NCBI GenBank assembly: GCA_030141605.1
Contig: JAQGDQ010000511.1
Span: 50,001-114,000, forward strand
Length of the DNA stretch: 64,000 nucleotides
Direction: 5' to 3'
Source of the DNA: Tubiluchus corallicola
Lineage: Eukaryota > Priapulida > Priapulimorpha > Priapulimorphida > Tubiluchidae
Shown: positions 59,784-64,000 of the stretch, piece by piece
Position numbering within the stretch: the stretch's first letter is position 1
Layout of the letters: each line of letters begins with the position of its first letter
The notes under the pieces: model-generated
The model's input: the letters and a program-made list of their open reading frames with translations, nothing else
Told to the model about the DNA's origin: nothing
Databases searched by the model: none
Program-made: the position numbers and the translations under genes

Positions 59784-60433
59784 TCCAGCCTGGCTAGATG
59801 AACGTTTGGTAAACGATGCAGTACCTAAAGGTCATTAACGCTTCAGCCTTCTCGAAGCCAGTGGTCAAACTTGTAGTAGTCGGTCGCAGTCGTTTGTGTG
59901 TCTTCCCAGCTGAGTTTTTGCAACGTAATTCAGTAGGAAATTACACTGAATGTCTATTGATTATTCCGGGATTTGATGATAGAAAATTGGGCGTTTTATT
60001 TAGGTTACTGTACCACAGTTTTTATGTACGCAATGTTAACAGACTGACAAGGAAAATTTGCAGAATTTTGTTGAAAATTACAGAAAATTTGTAGTTCGTG
60101 TGGAAAGGTTATTCAGTTATTCGTTTGAGCACTTTTAGTACTGCTAGAACCTGAATTGAAAACCGGTTGATCCATCGTGAAAAATTAACAACCCGTAGAT
60201 AATTATTGTCTTTTCTCCACGTATGTTTAGTTTTTTACTTTTGCTATGGGGGTGAGCAGAGCGTTCCTTAAAGAGGGCTGCTCAGTCGCCCAGGGGGCTG
60301 CCGAACTCCGCTGCTGCCTCGGTCAGATGAGAGTGACCACGTGCCCTGTGTGTAGGTTTGTGACTGCAGCTTGAGTGTAATGCGCCACTTGCTGGTTCGC
60401 CACTCCTCCATCGCCACAGGACTTTGAATTTTT
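59784..60433. other. KAT6 intron 3, no feature seen
   Basis: A 92-codon frame at 59816-60094 has no recognisable domain and no PHD-type cysteines. It is not considered an exon. Confidence 0.35.
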
Positions 60434-61161
60434 GGTGGTGACCTGTCATCATGACTTGTGCATGACTTGGTTTAAAGCGAGGGAGGGATTGCACCAGGTC
60501 GCCAGCCTCACTCTCTCCATGCCAGGTGGTGACCTGTCATCATGACTTGTGCGTGACTTGGTTTAAAGTGAGGGAGGGATTGCAGCAGGTCACTAGCCTC
60601 ACTCTCTCCACGCCAGGTGGTGACCTGTCATCATGACTTGTGCGTGACTTGGTTTAAAGTGAGGGAGGGATTGCAGCAGGTCACTAGCCTCACTCTCTCC
60701 ACGCCAGGTGGTGACCTGTCATCATGACTTGTGCGTGACTTGGTTTAAAGTGAGGGAGGGATTGCACCAGGTCGCCAGCCTCACTCTCTCCACGCCAGGT
60801 GGTGACCTGTCATCATGACTTGTGCGTGACTTGGTTTAAAGGGAGGGAGGGATTGCACCAGGTCGCCAGCCTCACTCTCTCCACGCCAGGTGGTGACCTG
60901 TCATCATGACTTGTGCGTGACTTGGTTTAAAGTGAGGGAGGGATTGCAGCAGGTCACTAGCCTCACTCTCTCCACGCCAGGTGGTGACCTGTCATCATGA
61001 CTTGTGCGTGACTTGGTTTAAAGCGAGGAAGGGATTGCACCAGGTCGCCAGCCTCAGTCTCTCCACGCCAGGTGGTGACCTGTCATCATGACTTGTGCGT
61101 GACTTGGTTTAAAGGGAGGAAGGAATTACACCAGGTCGCCAGCCTCACTCTCCCCACGCCA
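60434..61161. repeat. 91-bp tandem array, 8 copies
   Basis: GGTGGTGACCTGTCATCATG starts at 60434, 60525, 60616, 60707, 60798, 60889, 60980 and 61071, every 91 bp without exception. Variants CAGCAGGTCACTAG and CACCAGGTCGCCAG mark two subtypes. GC-rich against an AT-rich intron, and unrelated in sequence to the 14.6-kb array. Confidence 0.97.
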
Positions 61162-61439
61162 GAAGTATGGTTTTTGGGAAAGGCAGAGCCAGTACATCTG
61201 GTACTTCAGGCATCGCAGGAGTTGTCGGAATCCTGGTGCTATGCAACATGACCCGTCTGTAGGAACTCCAGCTCCGGATTTTTCCTTGGGGTTTACTCCC
61301 GAAGCCTTTCTCACGGAGTGTTTAGCCACACGGCAGTGGAGGTTTGTGATCAGTGTTTTCCTTCATCTAGATGGATTGCCTGCCAGGGAGCCCCATCTAC
61401 CCCCAAAGTACTTTTAATTAGTACGTAATTACAGGGGTC

Positions 61440-62935
61440 GTCTTTAGTATAGTATAGTAACATCGTTATTTGTCATAATATATTGAGAATTATAACAAAA
61501 TGCGATGCTCACTCAGCGGAAGTTAAAAACATACATTGTTGGAGGCAAATGCAACCAGTGCAAAAACTAAATTACAGGTATAAAAATAAAATACAACTTT
61601 AAACTTAAACTTTACATATTTTACAAAGTGGCTATCATCAAAATTAAATAGTTTAATGTGACCTGAGGTAAGTGTATTCTGCATTAGTGTGTAAATTGTC
61701 ACATTGGTAAGTTGCGTGTTCGAATCTTGACATTATTAAAGCTTTTATTTTACTTTTGAATTCGGTTAATGATTTAACACGTTTGATTTCGATTGGCAGT
61801 GAATTCCAGAGCTGGACGGCTTTTTTTTATTGAATTATTTCCAAAGTGATTGTTGGTTCTAGTTTGTTTCAAACTAAATGTTCTGGCGTTTAACTCGGGG
61901 TTTTTGAGTGGTGCTAATGTGTTACTTTCGAAAGGAATACTTAAATTATTTATATATTTGAAAATGAATAATAATGTATGATAATCGTTATGAGCTTCTA
62001 CGATTGAGATTCTTAGCTCGTTTCTTAAAGAACAAGAAAAAGGGGAACCTGAAGTAAGTTTCAGAAAAATCGCCTTAAAAAATTATATTACTTTGTAGCA
62101 ATTTTATGCGAATATCTTATTCGCGTGGAAAGGAATTTTTGTTTGTTTTCATTTTAAATCTCCAGCAATATTGTTCCGAAGTCGCCATTACATGACGTCA
62201 TGTACCAAACGTAAATCAAGGGAAGAAAAGGCAATGTTAAATTATGTCTCAAAAGACTTTCTGTGCAAATCTACATTACTTGGATTTTCGCTTACCTACT
62301 AGAAAGACTTATGTAACTAGAAAAGAAAATTATTAATTATTTAGAATGTTTTCACTAATTGGTAAAATGTTGCTGACTCACCCTCCAGGGTGCACCACTT
62401 ACTAACCAAATAACATATTTTTAATCTTATTGACAAGATACAGTAATTTTAAATTTTATTTAGTAACATGTGTGCTACGAATGCTCTGATCATTTTTTCA
62501 AACTTTACTCAATGTTATCTAAACTTGTTTCAAATGACCTGTCGTGAAAATGGCTGCGTCTAACGGTCATCGCGGGAGTTTAAATTTACATGTTTTATAC
62601 AGCGTGACTGCCGATTGAAGTTCTGCGTGCAAAAAGGCAATATGTAAATGATATAAAATTTCAAAACGAATTTTTAAAGCTTTGTGTTTATGAAGGGTTT
62701 TCTTGTGCTTTAAATTAGTTACAGAACATACATTCTCATATAGAATATATTGTTTGCTTTGTATTCATGATTTGTGTGACAATCCTAATATTAATTTTAG
62801 TGCGTAGTTTTGTAACATTTTCATTTTTATAAAATTTTCTCTTTTGGTTTTCTCTTTTGGTACATACAAGAGTACACAGCCATATACATTGTATGTTTTC
62901 ATAGTTGGCCTCTTACTTATCGTCACATGAAGTGT
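61440..62935 (-). mobile_element. LINE 3' region interrupted by a TTAA MITE
   Basis: The minus strand from 62935 to 62714 encodes VYGCVLLYVPKEKTK and LQNYALKLILGLSHKS, then YENVCSVTN. After the MITE it continues ELRISIVEAHNDYHTLL, FKYINNL, NPELNARTFSLKQTR and KKAVQLWNSLPIEIKRVKSL, ending with the FKSKIKALI helix and a stop. This is the complete post-RT part of a Jockey/CR1-like ORF2, well preserved apart from a few stops and slips. It is related to, but distinct from, the 24.8 and 48.7-kb family. Confidence 0.88.
62029..62709 (-). mobile_element. TTAA MITE family 1, copy E (complete, in a LINE)
   Basis: 681 bp between TTAA at 62025-62028 and TTAA at 62710-62713. Ends AGAACAAGAAAAAGG and, in reverse, AGCACAAGAAAACCC. 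Contains the family landmark CACCCTCCAGGGTGCACCAC and TGACGTCA (62193-62200). Confidence 0.93.
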
Positions 62936-62985
62936 TTATAAATGTTTGTTTCATTTAATTCAGGCAGAGGTACGTATTTCACTAA

Positions 62986-63282
62986 TATTTACGTCAGAAT
63001 TACAGGAAAACAGATTTTTTTTTTCACTTAAAAAGTTTCAAGTTTTTTTATACGACACTGAATATTATATAGTAGCACTGTACTTAAATTTTCGCAAAAA
63101 CGCACAACACGCTTATGGAATGTTTGTGTTGTTCAAAGTGTTCAGTTGTGACGTCGTCACTAGCTGGGCTCTCCCGCCATTAATGAAGTTTTTAATCTAT
63201 CATTTCATCATTATCGCTTTGGCATTGTTATCGGTGTTAAAATGTACATTTTTTACCGTCCATTAAAATTATCCGTTTTCCT
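62986..63282 (+). mobile_element. TTAA MITE family 2, right half
   Basis: Follows the family from about its midpoint (GTAGCACTGTACTTAAATTT) to the right end TATCCGTTTTCCT, with TTAA at 63283-63286. Confidence 0.78.
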
Positions 63283-63286
63283 TTAA

Positions 63287-63781
63287 ATAACTGTGTTCTA
63301 CATTATATCACGTGCTTAATACGAAAGTTAAGAGCTATAATTTCTCCGTATTACATGTGAATTTGGCAGTATGCTTTTGAACAACTTGTCTCGTTTGCAA
63401 ACTTAGTGATCCATTACACTGTTACCTGCAGAGAAGTGCACCTGTTGATCGATAATGCTTGTTTAGCTGACGTCACACTTGTTATTATGACTGATTGATT
63501 TCGGTTTCTACAAGAATGTACAACCCTGTGCGATCGGAAGCATTTGTAGAAGTCAGAGTCTTGATGTCGATACGTTTACAACCTTTTACAGCGAGGCATT
63601 GCTGAATTTCGTTTAGCTTTAGAGCACTATGCGTTGTGAAGCTCACAGGCCACATTGCTAGTACACGACTGCTATACATATTGTCAAACGCGTGACTCCC
63701 TACATAAAGTGTCCCATGCGTTAGTCTCAATATATTTGAGCCGTCTCAAATATGTTACGGGCAATGTATAAAATTTACACA
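63287..63781. other. No feature seen
   Basis: No exon matching the second PHD finger or other KAT6 domains was found in this stretch. Confidence 0.35.
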
Positions 63782-63783
63782 TT

Positions 63784-64000
63784 ATTATTGTTGTTGCTGT
63801 TGCTGCTACTGTTGTTGCTGTTGTTGTTATTGTTGCTGTTGCTGTTGTTGTTGTTGTTGTTTGTTGCTGTTGTTGTTGCTGTTTCTTCTGCTGTTGCTGC
63901 TGCTGTTATTATTATTATCATTATCATTATCGTCATCATCACCACCACCATTATCATCATCATCATCACCTCCACCGCCACCACCATCATCATTATCACA
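63784..64000. repeat. Compound (TTG/CTG)n, (TTA)n, (CAT)n, (CAC)n microsatellite
   Basis: Trinucleotide blocks in sequence, continuing to the window edge. The minus-strand open frame through it is artefactual. Confidence 0.93.

Noticed and set aside
59816-60094. 92-codon frame after KAT6 exon 3, tested as a possible exon 4
   Set aside because: It lacks the cysteines of the second PHD finger and has no suitable acceptor in phase.

Overview
This window is AT-rich, intron-dominated DNA from an animal, most likely a non-arthropod marine invertebrate. The reasons are two spliced genes with canonical GT-AG introns, one coding for an animal KAT6/MOZ-type histone acetyltransferase and one for a secreted somatomedin-B/EGF protein; many decayed non-LTR retrotransposon tails; hAT, TTAA-type and Harbinger-like DNA transposons; a degenerate TTAGGG block; and very long microsatellites. 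No species can be named from the sequence. Only about 1.3 kb of the 64 kb is supported as protein-coding.

Layout. 1-10.8 kb: long (CTA)n and (TATG)n microsatellites, retrotransposon reverse-transcriptase fragments and unannotated DNA. 10.9-14.3 kb, minus strand: the 5' end of a secreted protein gene (signal peptide and somatomedin-B-like domain, then two EGF exons, all introns phase 1). 14.6-15.5 kb: an 11-copy 91-bp tandem array just upstream of that gene. 16.7-40 kb: a transposon graveyard holding nested LINE/MITE insertions, hAT elements with intact 8-bp target duplications, a solo LTR with perfect heat-shock elements, and a Harbinger-like element carrying a 90-bp minisatellite.

40.57 kb to the window end, plus strand: the 5' end of a KAT6 orthologue. 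Exon 1 (40573-41187) encodes two winged-helix domains and a basic AT-hook-like linker. A 15.5-kb intron follows, filled with mobile elements, telomere-like repeats and microsatellites. Exons 2 and 3 (56721-56865 and 59256-59368) encode the first PHD finger and the start of the second. The rest of the gene, including the MYST catalytic domain, lies beyond the window.

The two genes are divergently transcribed, about 26 kb apart, and show no sign of acting together. The most interesting material is in the repeats: two TTAA-flanked MITE families with similar ends, one of which carries a perfect TGACGTCA site in every copy; two MITE insertions whose precise removal restores the reading frame of the host LINE; a heat-shock-type LTR promoter; and unrelated tandem arrays sharing a period of 90-91 bp.
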